A stretch of DNA of 6,256 nt, taken from NCBI GenBank assembly GCA_007120485.1, contig SKNP01000296.1, forward strand, positions 1-6,256. The letters run 5' to 3'. Of this stretch, positions 1-5,179 are shown piece after piece. The notes beneath the pieces are model-generated. The model did not search any database and was not told the origin of the DNA. It saw nothing but the letters and a program-made list of their open reading frames with translations. The DNA is from Nitriliruptoraceae bacterium (GTDB lineage: Bacteria; Actinomycetota; Nitriliruptoria; Nitriliruptorales; Nitriliruptoraceae). The position numbers and the translations under genes are program-made. The first letter of the stretch is position 1; the number at the start of each line of letters is the position of its first letter.

Positions 1-2
1 AG

Positions 3-365
3 CAGGCCCCCGAGGCACGCGCCGGGTGGCTCGGTGCGCTCCAGGACGAGCGGATCGGTCGGGCGCTAACCGCGATCCACCGGGACCCGGGCGGCGACTG
101 GACGCTCGAGCGCCTCGCCCGACAGGCGGCCATGTCGCGGTCGAGCTTCGCCGCACGGTTCGCCGAGCTCGTGGGCGACCCGCCGATGACCTACCTCACC
201 CGCTGGCGGATGACCGTCGCCGACGCCCGCCTCCGGGAGGGGACGGCGACCGTCAGCGGTGTCGCGGCGTCGATGGGGTACCGCTCCGACGCGGCCTTCA
301 GCCGCGCGTTCATCCGGGTGACCGGGATAACGCCGGGCAGCGTGCGCCGCAGGGCCACGGGCTGA
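3..365 (+). CDS. AraC-family transcriptional regulator, C-terminal part (5' end outside window)
   Basis: This is a DNA-binding transcriptional regulator of the AraC/XylS family; its target genes cannot be told from the window. The open frame runs in from the left edge without a start, and 120 residues are visible. Two helix-turn-helix units can be read: the first around visible residues 34-55 (WTLERLARQAAMSRSSFARF-like, with the usual 'MSRSSFAARF' recognition helix), the second around residues 83-105 ('VAASMGYRSDAAFSRAF'), followed by the typical 'TGITPGSVRRR' end. Between them, 'PMTYLTRWRM' is the standard linker helix. The missing N-terminal part is probably a cupin-type effector domain, which is usual for regulators with this C-terminus; that is inference. 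It is the only regulator in the window and no neighbour is obviously its target. The downstream gene runs toward it on the opposite strand. The internal ATG at 132 lies inside the first HTH and is not a credible start. Confidence 0.9.
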   Translation, partial: QAPEARAGWLGALQDERIGRALTAIHRDPGGDWTLERLARQAAMSRSSFAARFAELVGDPPMTYLTRWRMTVADARLREGTATVSGVAASMGYRSDAAFSRAFIRVTGITPGSVRRRATG

Positions 366-609
366 GCGCAAGGTGGCCGTGACTCCACATCGCGCGCCTT
401 GTCAGGACCTGGTCAGGAACGGGTGCGGTCGACCCACCCGCAACCGGTGAGCCGACGGCCTCCAGCGGTGGTCTCGACCTCGTGGGCCGGTGGCATGGTG
501 TCGCGGGGCACCGCCTTGGCTCACGGGTCGACCTCGGCGGCCAACCGCAGCGCTGCTGTGCTGCCGCACTCGGATAGAGCGCCCGATCACGGTTGTGGCC
601 TGCCGGCTG
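366..609. other. Non-coding gap between convergent genes
   Basis: This 244-base gap separates the AraC-type gene (+) from the MazF toxin gene (-), so it should contain two transcript ends. I see no coding frame with a recognisable product, no tRNA and no strong terminator hairpin. A short direct repeat GTCAGGA occurs twice, separated by four bases (around 399-416), and a 10-base palindrome GCAGCGCTGC lies at 547-556. Both are short enough to be chance in GC-rich DNA. Confidence 0.5.
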
Positions 610-948
610 CTACAGGTCGAGGAGGTCGGCGAGGGTCTCGCGGATCTGGGTGAGAGCCTGCGCCCCGACGTGGCCGATCGGTTCGGCGAGTCGTCCGCCG
701 GCGATCGCGCGGATGTGCTGGCACTGAGCGGCAGACAACACGTCGAGCCCGTTGTCGGACTCGGGTTCGATGGTCACCTCTGAGTGGTAGCCGCGGATCG
801 TCGAGGTCAGTGGCACGACGTGGACCACGCTCGGATGCTGGTCAAGGACCAGCTGCGCGGTCACGAGCACGACCGGGCGGCCGAAGCCGGCCTCGCGTCC
901 CTGTGGCTCGCCCAGGTCCGCGAGCTGGACGTCACCGCAGCGGCGCAT
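610..948 (-). CDS. mazF: MazF/PemK-family toxin (endoribonuclease), type II toxin-antitoxin
   Basis: A 112-residue protein of the MazF family, ribosome-independent mRNA interferases that cleave RNA at short sequence motifs; the length is normal for the family. The N-terminus 'MRRCGDVQLADLGEPQGRE' matches the beta-barrel opening of MazF, although a Q stands where many members have W. 'GRPVVLVT' (residues 23-30) carries the arginine (R24) equivalent to the catalytic Arg29 of E. coli MazF, and 'VPLTST' (45-50) carries the threonine equivalent to Thr52 (T48). 'LSAAQCQHIRAI' (71-82) is the conserved segment before the last helix. The ATG at 948 is chosen because it gives the canonical start and overlaps the antitoxin frame by 17 bases, the usual arrangement for translational coupling. 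A longer open frame reaching upstream is only antisense to, or out of frame with, the antitoxin. The toxin should be held inactive by the product of 932-1129. Family assignment is firm; the cleavage site cannot be predicted. Confidence 0.92.
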   Translation of the reverse strand: MRRCGDVQLADLGEPQGREAGFGRPVVLVTAQLVLDQHPSVVHVVPLTSTIRGYHSEVTIEPESDNGLDVLSAAQCQHIRAIAGGRLAEPIGHVGAQALTQIRETLADLLDL

Positions 949-1129
949 CGAGCCACTCGCCCTCGTCGTTCTCGAGCGGCGCCGCGAGCTGCTCGCCCAT
1001 CTCCTTCTGACGCAGGGCGCGTAATGCTGCGGCAGCGATCTCGTCGATGGTCGCGCCGCGACGTTGCGCCTCGCGGCGGAAGCCGGCGTGGGTGCGGTCA
1101 GAGACCCGGAGCATCTTGGTTGCAGCCAT
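932..1129 (-). CDS. mazE: MazE-like ribbon-helix-helix antitoxin
   Basis: A 65-residue antitoxin directly before and overlapping the MazF toxin. The N-terminal part ('KMLRVSDRTHAGFRREAQRR', residues 5-24, then 'TIDEIAAAALRAL', 27-39) has the strand-helix-helix pattern of ribbon-helix-helix DNA-binding antitoxins. The acidic tail with tryptophan ('PLENDEGEWLDAPLR', 51-65) is the kind of disordered segment that wraps around MazF and blocks its RNA-binding groove. By family knowledge it should both neutralise the toxin and repress the operon promoter. ATG 1129 is chosen because translation there starts the ribbon strand, and a well-formed -10 element ends seven bases before it. An in-frame GTG start further upstream (to 1198) would run through the promoter and adds no conserved sequence. 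The name mazE is by position and partner; sequence similarity to E. coli MazE is not claimed. Confidence 0.85.
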   Translation of the reverse strand: MAATKMLRVSDRTHAGFRREAQRRGATIDEIAAAALRALRQKEMGEQLAAPLENDEGEWLDAPLR

Positions 1130-1151
1130 ACCGGCAGTATACGGAACCGTA
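1130..1151 (-). promoter_or_regulatory. Promoter -10 and overlapping operator-like inverted repeat of the mazEF pair
   Basis: On the minus strand a TATACT hexamer (1141-1136) matches the -10 consensus TATAAT in five of six positions. It is followed by six bases (gccggt) and then the ATG at 1129. That spacing would start transcription at or next to the A of the ATG, giving a leaderless mRNA, which is common in actinobacteria; no Shine-Dalgarno sequence is present. A perfect inverted repeat TACGG-AA-CCGTA (1140-1151) abuts and overlaps the upstream edge of the -10 box, a position suited to autorepression by the antitoxin. No convincing -35 box is visible. The hexamer and repeat are seen directly; the regulatory role is inferred. 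Confidence 0.55.
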
Positions 1152-1293
1152 GACGCGACGTCGGCGGAGCCGGGGCGTTGTGCGCGGTCACGGACCAAGG
1201 ACGACCCGCAGCATGGCAGTCACGGTTCCGCGTGCCACGCCAGGGGCGGTGCGCGCAAGGCGGCAGGCAGCACGACGGTCCACGCCGCACGCG

Positions 1294-1686
1294 TCACGGG
1301 AACTCGACGGGCACCGGCACGGATCGCGCCGAACGCCCATCGAGGGTCAGCAACGTTGCGCTGAGCGTCTCGGTGCACGCGATGTAGATCCCGTCGCGCA
1401 GGGCGAAGTTCCCCCGTAGCTCCCACGCCCGGTGGATCAACGGCGCGATCGGGAAGCGCTCAACAGGAAGCCGGACCAGGCGGTCGAGCGCCCGGCTGAC
1501 CTCGCCAGCTTGCGCATCGCCGGCCCGTACCAGGCGCCCCAGTGCGGACAGCACCTCGGCATCGAGATGGGCCGGAGCCGCGAGCGTGGCCCCACGCATC
1601 CTGGCGGCCACCGCATCGCCACGCGGCGATCGGCGCAGCACCTCGACCACGACCGAGGCATCGACCACGAGGAGTTGCGGGCTCAC
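1294..1686 (-). CDS. vapC: VapC-like PIN-domain ribonuclease toxin
   Basis: A 130-residue PIN-domain protein, the toxin class of VapBC systems: Mg2+-dependent endoribonucleases, many of which cut tRNA or rRNA. The four acidic active-site positions can be read in order: D9 in 'LVVDASVVVEVL', E44 in 'HLDAEVLSALGRLVRAG', D98 in 'ALRDGIYIACTETL' and D116 in 'TLLTLDGRSAR'. Length and motif spacing are normal, so it looks complete and potentially active. The GTG start at 1686 overlaps the antitoxin stop as GTGA (four bases), the classic coupled antitoxin-toxin junction. The same frame is open upstream to 2022, but that extension has arginine/proline-rich out-of-frame composition and would cross the antitoxin, so it is rejected. 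The RNA target is unknown. The preceding antitoxin appears N-terminally incomplete, which makes the activity state of this toxin an open question. Confidence 0.92.
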   Translation of the reverse strand: MSPQLLVVDASVVVEVLRRSPRGDAVAARMRGATLAAPAHLDAEVLSALGRLVRAGDAQAGEVSRALDRLVRLPVERFPIAPLIHRAWELRGNFALRDGIYIACTETLSATLLTLDGRSARSVPVPVEFP

Positions 1687-1847
1687 ACGACGTCGATGTC
1701 CCGACGGCCGTCCTCGACCAAGGTGACGCTTTCCGGGCCTTCGCTGGGCAGCGGAGGGTCTCCTCGCACCTCGTCGAGCCACTCCTCCAGGGTCGGTAGG
1801 GCCGCGTGACGGTGCAGGACCTCGACCACGTAGGAACGCAGACTCAT
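1683..1847 (-). CDS. vapB: VapB-like antitoxin, N-terminus missing or frameshifted
   Basis: The frame ending at 1683-1685 and overlapping vapC by four bases encodes an antitoxin of the FitA/VapB type. Upstream of the first ATG (1847) the same frame reads 'RELVRRADAAG' and then 'MSLRSYVVEVLHRHA', matching the two helices of the ribbon-helix-helix fold. Then comes 'LPTLEEWLDEVRG', the usual toxin-binding segment, and an acidic tail. However, the frame has no ATG or GTG between the stop at 1944-1946 and 1847, and the expected beta-strand (an 'IQVRDVPDDVH'-like sequence) is absent. An adjacent minus-strand frame contains 'TDVIYQRRVAAISE' just before 'REL', possibly the displaced strand after a one-base shift near 1880; that match is weak. 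From ATG 1847 the product is 54 residues and keeps only the toxin-binding half plus one helix. Alternatives are a CTG start at 1874, a sequencing error, or a decaying antitoxin. Confidence in family and junction is good; the start is uncertain. Confidence 0.6.
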   Translation of the reverse strand: MSLRSYVVEVLHRHAALPTLEEWLDEVRGDPPLPSEGPESVTLVEDGRRDIDVV

Positions 1848-2089
1848 CCCGGCAGCGTCCGCGCGCCGGACCAGCTCTCGCTGATCGCCGCCACGCGTCG
1901 CTGGTAGATGACGTCCGTTGAAGCAATCCGGTCGGTGACGCCATCACCGCGATGATGCGCGGCCTGGCCGTGGGAGTTGGTCGCACACATGCCCATCGGC
2001 TTGCGGACGGGCGTGATCTCACGGCAGCCGTTGGGAGCCCTTCTTGGGGCAGCAGACGGCGGACCTATCCGACGCCGTACCCTCGGGGG
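1848..2089. promoter_or_regulatory. Divergent upstream region between the VapBC module and the hydrolase gene
   Basis: This 242-base stretch lies between the first ATG of the vapB-like frame (-) and the hydrolase ATG (+). Its left part (about 1848-1880) still encodes in-frame VapB residues and so is antitoxin sequence without a start codon. In front of the hydrolase, TACCCT (2078-2083) fits a TANNNT -10 element and is followed by six bases and ATG 2090, the same spacing as the mazEF promoter and again compatible with a leaderless transcript. No clear -35 box was found. A run of five G sits directly against the ATG, too close to serve as a normal Shine-Dalgarno site. Confidence 0.35.
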
Positions 2090-2935
2090 ATGCTGCTACG
2101 GGCCCTGCTTCTGCGCCTCTACCGCTTGCCAGTTCGGTCGGTCCACCGGACGCCGGCGGACCTCGACCTAGAGGCCCACGACGTCGAGTTCAGGACCGTC
2201 GACGGGGCGCGGCTGCGTGGCTGGTTCGTACCGGCCGGCTGCGCGGACGACGATCGGGCACGCCCGGTCGCGGTGGTCATGCACGGCTGGGCAAGCGCGG
2301 CCGAGGACCTGCTGCCTGCGGCTCCTGCTGTTGTCGGGGCGGGGCTGTCGATGCTGTTCGTCGACGCCCGTAGCCACGGCCGCAGCGACGCGGCGGAGTT
2401 CATGTCGATGCCTCGCTTCGCCGAGGACCTCCACGCAGCAGTCGCGTGGGTGCGCGATCGGCCGGACGTGGATGCGTCCCGCATCGCGCTGGTGGGGCAC
2501 TCGGTCGGGGCAGGAGCCGCGCTGCTGGTCGCCTCTCGGGACCCCCGCATCGCGGCGGTCGTGAGCATCGCCTCGATGGCCCATCCCCGTGAGATGATCG
2601 GCCGCTCCTTCCGTGCCTACCGCGCCCCGAAGCCGCTGGTCCGCGCGGCGTTGCGAACGATCGAGCGAACCATCAGGTACCGCTTCGACGACTTCGCGCC
2701 GCTGCACACCATCGCGCGAATCGACGCGCCGGTGCTCGTACTGCACGGCCTCGACGACCCCACGGTCCCGACCGACGACGCACAGCGGCTGGCCGAGAGC
2801 GGCCCGTCGGCGACACTTCGGCTCGTCCCGGGCGCCGACCACCGCAGCCTCGACGGGTTCCTGCCGGTCCTGCCTGAGATCGTCGCGCACCTGCGCGACG
2901 CCCTGACGCGGACACCGACCGACCGAGACGCGTGA
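2090..2935 (+). CDS. Alpha/beta hydrolase (serine hydrolase, probable esterase/peptidase-like)
   Basis: A 281-residue alpha/beta-hydrolase-fold enzyme; the substrate is not predictable. The order of motifs is complete. 'VVMHGWASAAEDL' (62-74) is the oxyanion-hole strand and turn. 'LFVDARSHGRSD' (89-100) is the D-x-R-x-H/R-G-S motif typical of this group. 'GHSVGAGAA' (136-144) has the nucleophile Ser138, 'VLHGLDDPTVP' (217-227) the acid (Asp223), and 'GADHRS' (248-253) the base His251. A short basic N-terminal stretch ('MLLRALLLRLYRLPVRS') may lie on the membrane surface, but it is not a clear signal peptide. The ATG at 2090 is chosen because homologous sequence begins there and a possible -10 lies before it. 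The frame is open back to 1952, but the extra 46 residues are compositionally poor and would overlap the vapB 5' region. It is flanked by minus-strand toxin-antitoxin modules and appears to be a single-gene unit. Its 3' end faces the truncated MazF gene 71 bases away. Confidence 0.9.
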   Translation: MLLRALLLRLYRLPVRSVHRTPADLDLEAHDVEFRTVDGARLRGWFVPAGCADDDRARPVAVVMHGWASAAEDLLPAAPAVVGAGLSMLFVDARSHGRSDAAEFMSMPRFAEDLHAAVAWVRDRPDVDASRIALVGHSVGAGAALLVASRDPRIAAVVSIASMAHPREMIGRSFRAYRAPKPLVRAALRTIERTIRYRFDDFAPLHTIARIDAPVLVLHGLDDPTVPTDDAQRLAESGPSATLRLVPGADHRSLDGFLPVLPEIVAHLRDALTRTPTDRDA

Positions 2936-3006
2936 CCTCGTCGCTCGTCCTCGGCCTCGACGAGCCAGCTATGGGCGGTGTGCGGCTCATCGACGACCGC
3001 GCATCA

Positions 3007-3162
3007 TCACGGTTCGCGTGCGGAGGTCGAGGTCGGAGCGATCAACACCGTCGAGAGGCGCAACAGTGCGTCCGACTGGACGATGACGCCGTAGCGGACA
3101 CCGGACTGCTCGTGCCCGTGTCGGCGACCGAGACGCAACCGGAACACGTCACCCCGGCGCAC
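3007..3162 (-). pseudogene. MazF-family toxin, truncated to the N-terminal half
   Basis: Directly after, and overlapping by 14 bases, the ribbon-helix-helix antitoxin at 3149-3388, a GTG-initiated frame reads 'VRRGDVFRLRLGRRHGHEQS' and continues to 'VRYGVIVQSDALL' and 'TVLIAPTSTSAREP', then stops at 3007-3009. These are the first three beta strands of MazF, including the conserved arginine (R23) and the P-T-S-T segment that contributes to the active site. The frame is only 51 residues, while the family is usually about 105-115. The missing half normally holds the remaining strands, the helix near the dimer interface and the C-terminal helix. I checked the other two minus-strand frames beyond the stop and found no continuing MazF sequence before the convergent hydrolase gene, so this looks like a deletion rather than a single frameshift. 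The remnant is very unlikely to be an active nuclease. The assignment rests on the N-terminal motifs and on position after an antitoxin. Confidence 0.75.
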
Positions 3163-3388
3163 GCAGATCCTCCATCATCGCCGCCACCTCTGCCGCCTCG
3201 GCACGGTCCTGGTCGTCCTCGGCGAGTTCGGCCACCTCGTCGATCAGCCGCTGACGGTCCCGAAGCCGCTGGGCGGCGGCAACCAGTCCACGCCGGACCG
3301 CTTCGCTCCGAGAGATGCCGGTCGCCTCGAGCTCGGCGAGGGCTCGCCGGGCCTCGTCGTCGAGGCGTACGGAGATCAGATCACTCAT
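3149..3388 (-). CDS. Ribbon-helix-helix (CopG-like) antitoxin
   Basis: A 79-residue antitoxin partner for the MazF remnant that follows. 'LISVRLDDEARRALAELEATG' (residues 4-24) is the beta strand and first helix of a ribbon-helix-helix DNA-binding domain, and 'ISRSEAVRRGLVAAAQRL' (25-42) is the second helix, matching the common 'SRSEAVRRAL' form. The rest is a charged helical tail rich in D and E ('ELAEDDQDRAEAAEVAAMMEDLR'-type composition), typical of the part that binds the toxin. ATG 3388 starts the strand correctly and nothing upstream in frame is conserved. Since the toxin is broken, this gene may now be an orphan. It could still bind its own promoter, or in principle act on a related intact MazF elsewhere; that is speculation. 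It appears full length with no damage. Confidence 0.87.
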   Translation of the reverse strand: MSDLISVRLDDEARRALAELEATGISRSEAVRRGLVAAAQRLRDRQRLIDEVAELAEDDQDRAEAAEVAAMMEDLRAPG

Positions 3389-3396
3389 GACGCGGA

Positions 3397-3419
3397 TGTA
3401 TCACGAAACCTGTGACAGA
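3397..3419 (-). promoter_or_regulatory. Possible operator of the ribbon-helix-helix antitoxin gene
   Basis: Eight bases upstream of the antitoxin ATG there is an imperfect inverted repeat. TGTATCAC (3397-3404) and GTGACAGA (3412-3419) match at six of eight positions around a seven-base spacer. On the minus strand the sequence GATACAT just before the start could contain a degenerate -10, but no hexamer fits well and no -35 is visible. The position suits autoregulation by the antitoxin, but repeats of this quality can occur by chance. Confidence 0.3.
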
Positions 3420-3646
3420 CGGCCGTTCGTCCGCCAGGTGGAGGAGGCAAGACGAGCTCTGCGTGGTCGTCGCCGAGGCTCCCAGCGCACATCATCACGG
3501 TCCGCTCGGGTAGCGATCGCTGCAGCCGTGGTCGTTCGTCTGAGGTGGCCGATGAGCCACGACGCCGGAAGCGGTCGCCGCGATGAGTCTGCCGCCACCC
3601 ACCGGTCTACCTCCCCACCGTGACCGCCACCTGATCGGCAGAGGAC
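3420..3646. other. Intergenic region upstream of the RibD-like gene
   Basis: About 230 bases between divergent genes that should hold the promoter of the RibD-like gene. A five-base-pair inverted repeat GTGGC/GCCAC (3545-3560, six-base loop) is the only structure I noticed and is weak. No convincing -10/-35 pair, RNA gene or coding frame with conserved features was found. An AGAGGA stretch (3640-3645) precedes ATG 3647 with almost no spacer, so it is a doubtful ribosome-binding site. Confidence 0.4.
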
Positions 3647-4291
3647 ATGGGCTCGATACACATCGAGTTGTTCGCGACCCTCGACCTCGTGGGGCAGGCG
3701 CCCGGTGGCCCCGACGAGGATCCGATGGGGTTCCCGTTCGGCGGCTGGCAGGCACCCCTGCTGGACGAGGTCGCCGGGGCCCAGATCTCTGCGGCGTACG
3801 AGGGCACGGACGCCCTCCTGCTCGGCCGACGGACCTACGACATCTTCGCCGCCTACTGGCCCTACCAGCGGTGCGGTGAGGACGACCAGATCGCGACGCT
3901 CTTCAACCGCGTCCCCAAGTACGTGGCCTCCCGCGGCAGACCCGACCTCTCCTGGGCCGGGTCCACGCACCTGGGCCCGGATCTGGCCAGCGCGGTGCGT
4001 GAGATCCGCGAGCGGCACGACCGCGTGAAGGTCGTCGGGAGCCTCGACCTGGTGCAGACCCTGCTGCGCGAGAAGCTGTTCGACCGGCTCGACCTCTGGG
4101 TGCACCCGATCGTGCTCGGCGTCGGCAAGCAGGTGTTCGACGGTGGCGCGGTGCCCACGAACGTCACGCTCCTCGACCCGCCGGTCGCCGGCCCGACGGG
4201 CACCGTGTACCTGCGCTACGGGCTCGCCGATGGCACGCCCAGGACGGGGGACATGAGCGCACCCGACCGGGGTGACGGGCGTGACGGCTGA
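3647..4291 (+). CDS. RibD C-terminal / dihydrofolate-reductase-like family protein
   Basis: A 214-residue protein of the RibD C-terminal (DHFR-fold) family, which includes NAD(P)H-dependent reductases such as the riboflavin pathway reductase and many stand-alone members of unknown substrate. 'LLLGRRTYDIFAAYWP' (57-72) is the signature 'LLGRxTY' nucleotide-binding segment. 'VKVVGSLDLVQTLLREKLFDRL' (positions 127-148) corresponds to the 'GSxxLvxtLl' element, and 'LWVHPIVLGVGKQVF' (150-164) is the conserved 'PvvLGxGkrlF' strand-turn. The N-terminus 'IHIELFATLDLVGQAPGG' fits the first strand, where the family usually has a 'S-x-DG' motif; here the glycine of that motif is replaced. The last about 20 residues are a Gly/Asp/Arg-rich tail beyond the normal fold. 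A five-base-pair hairpin (4278-4282 with 4291-4295) spans the stop codon and is a weak terminator candidate. It is transcribed alone; the next gene converges on it with a 125-base gap. A role in riboflavin or folate synthesis should not be assumed. Confidence 0.88.
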   Translation: MGSIHIELFATLDLVGQAPGGPDEDPMGFPFGGWQAPLLDEVAGAQISAAYEGTDALLLGRRTYDIFAAYWPYQRCGEDDQIATLFNRVPKYVASRGRPDLSWAGSTHLGPDLASAVREIRERHDRVKVVGSLDLVQTLLREKLFDRLDLWVHPIVLGVGKQVFDGGAVPTNVTLLDPPVAGPTGTVYLRYGLADGTPRTGDMSAPDRGDGRDG

Positions 4292-4416
4292 CGCCTCCCG
4301 GCGCGTTCTGCCATTCGACGCACGTTCCGTCCACCTGCGTGCCGTTCCAACGGCTGCCATCATCGCGAGCGGCGGACCGAGGTGTCCCCATCCGCGGATC
4401 ACCCGAGCCGGCGAGG

Positions 4417-5124
4417 TCAGTCCTTCGCTCTGGCGGAGGCGTCGACGCAGACCACGCCCGTGTTGCCGTCCTGGTCGGCGATCACGGTGAGCGACGGCGC
4501 GTCGCGGTCATCGACGACGGTCCCACCCGCGGCGACGGCGTCGGCGATCCGTTGCTTCGCCACCTCGGGCGCCACGTAGACCTCGACGTGGAACCGCTGT
4601 CGGGGGGTCTCGTGCTCATCGGCGTCCCCGAACCACAGGTTCGGGACCCGCCCCGTGGCGTCTCGGATCTCGTCGCTGGGCGACCCGTGGCCCTGGGCCT
4701 CGGCGTTGCCGGTCAGCAGGGCAGCCCATACCGGGGCGATGGTCGCGGAGTGCGCCGTGTCCAGGCCGAGCTCGATGACGCTGACCGAGGTCGGCTCGGC
4801 ATCGAGTTCGTGGTCGGCGGCGATCTCGGTGATCCGTCGCGCGAGGTCGAGATCCTGCTGGGTCACCCATCCGACGACGTGTTCGGTGCCCTCGTGGTCG
4901 CGGTAGATGGCGTCGGCGCTGATCAGCTTGAGGTCGACGTACCCATCGCCGATCGACACGCTCGGGTGGTGTCCGAGCGCGTCGCCGGCGTCGCCCACAG
5001 CGGCAACGAACCGTGCGCCGGTACCGAAGTCGTCGACCAGGTAGCGGGCATGCAGTCCCTGGGCCAGTTTGCGCCAGTCGGCCAGGTTGGCCGCGGCGAT
5101 CTCGTCGCCCTTGAGCATGTCCAT
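4417..5124 (-). CDS. Pterin-4a-carbinolamine dehydratase-like domain fused to a VOC (glyoxalase-like) domain
   Basis: A 235-residue two-domain protein. Residues 3-107 resemble pterin-4a-carbinolamine dehydratase (PCD), which dehydrates 4a-hydroxytetrahydrobiopterin: 'LKGDEIAAANLADW', then 'DALGHHPSV' (active-site pair H52-H53, P54), 'YVDLKLISAD' and 'VGWVTQQDLDLARRI'. Residues about 113-235 resemble a glyoxalase-like VOC domain: 'SVIELGLDTAH', 'APVWAALLTGN', 'VPNLWFGDAD', 'RFHVEVYV' and 'TVIADQDGNTGVVC'. PCD-VOC fusions are, to my knowledge, known in actinobacteria. The third PCD histidine, normally in a 'T-H-D' turn, reads S-A-D here (A71), and about ten extra residues follow, so dehydratase activity is doubtful. 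ATG 5124 is preferred because GAGG lies eight bases upstream; an in-frame ATG at 5166 would add 14 residues. The upstream gene is the nitroreductase-like one, 55 bases away from this start and codirectional. Metal ligands of the VOC domain could not be assigned with confidence. Confidence 0.88.
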   Translation of the reverse strand: MDMLKGDEIAAANLADWRKLAQGLHARYLVDDFGTGARFVAAVGDAGDALGHHPSVSIGDGYVDLKLISADAIYRDHEGTEHVVGWVTQQDLDLARRITEIAADHELDAEPTSVSVIELGLDTAHSATIAPVWAALLTGNAEAQGHGSPSDEIRDATGRVPNLWFGDADEHETPRQRFHVEVYVAPEVAKQRIADAVAAGGTVVDDRDAPSLTVIADQDGNTGVVCVDASARAKD

Positions 5125-5179
5125 CGTCGGTACCTCGCCGATGTTCTCCGTCCCCACGGTCCTCATCCCACATGGCGCC

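Noticed and set aside
547..556. Ten-base palindrome GCAGCGCTGC and nearby GTCAGGA direct repeat in the 366-609 gap
   Set aside because: Both are short, with no loop or spacing suggesting a terminator or operator, and are expected by chance in this base composition.
1130..1293. Possible small gene between the mazEF promoter and the vapC stop (frames starting ATG at 1213 and nearby)
   Set aside because: The short plus-strand frames are Arg/Ala/Thr-rich with no conserved pattern and no ribosome-binding site; treated as non-coding.
1687..2022. Upstream extension of the VapC frame to a start at 2022
   Set aside because: The extension overlaps the antitoxin in another frame and has no PIN or other homology; the GTGA-coupled GTG at 1686 gives a normal-length toxin.
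2168..2890. A 240-codon minus-strand open frame opposite the hydrolase
   Set aside because: It is the antisense of the hydrolase, whose catalytic triad is intact on the plus strand; the composition is Arg/His/Asp-rich with no motifs.
2936..3006. Possible displaced C-terminal MazF sequence (a frame reading DEVTRLGRSVSASG)
   Set aside because: It resembles the RLGR stretch of MazF only superficially, runs antisense into the hydrolase 3' end, and lacks the strands that should come before it.
3545..3560. GTGGC/GCCAC inverted repeat upstream of the RibD-like gene
   Set aside because: The stem is only five base pairs, with no associated promoter element, too weak to call.
3401..4402. A 333-codon minus-strand open frame opposite the RibD-like gene
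   Set aside because: It is antisense to a clearly conserved plus-strand gene, has no recognisable motifs and owes its length to GC-rich third positions suppressing stops.
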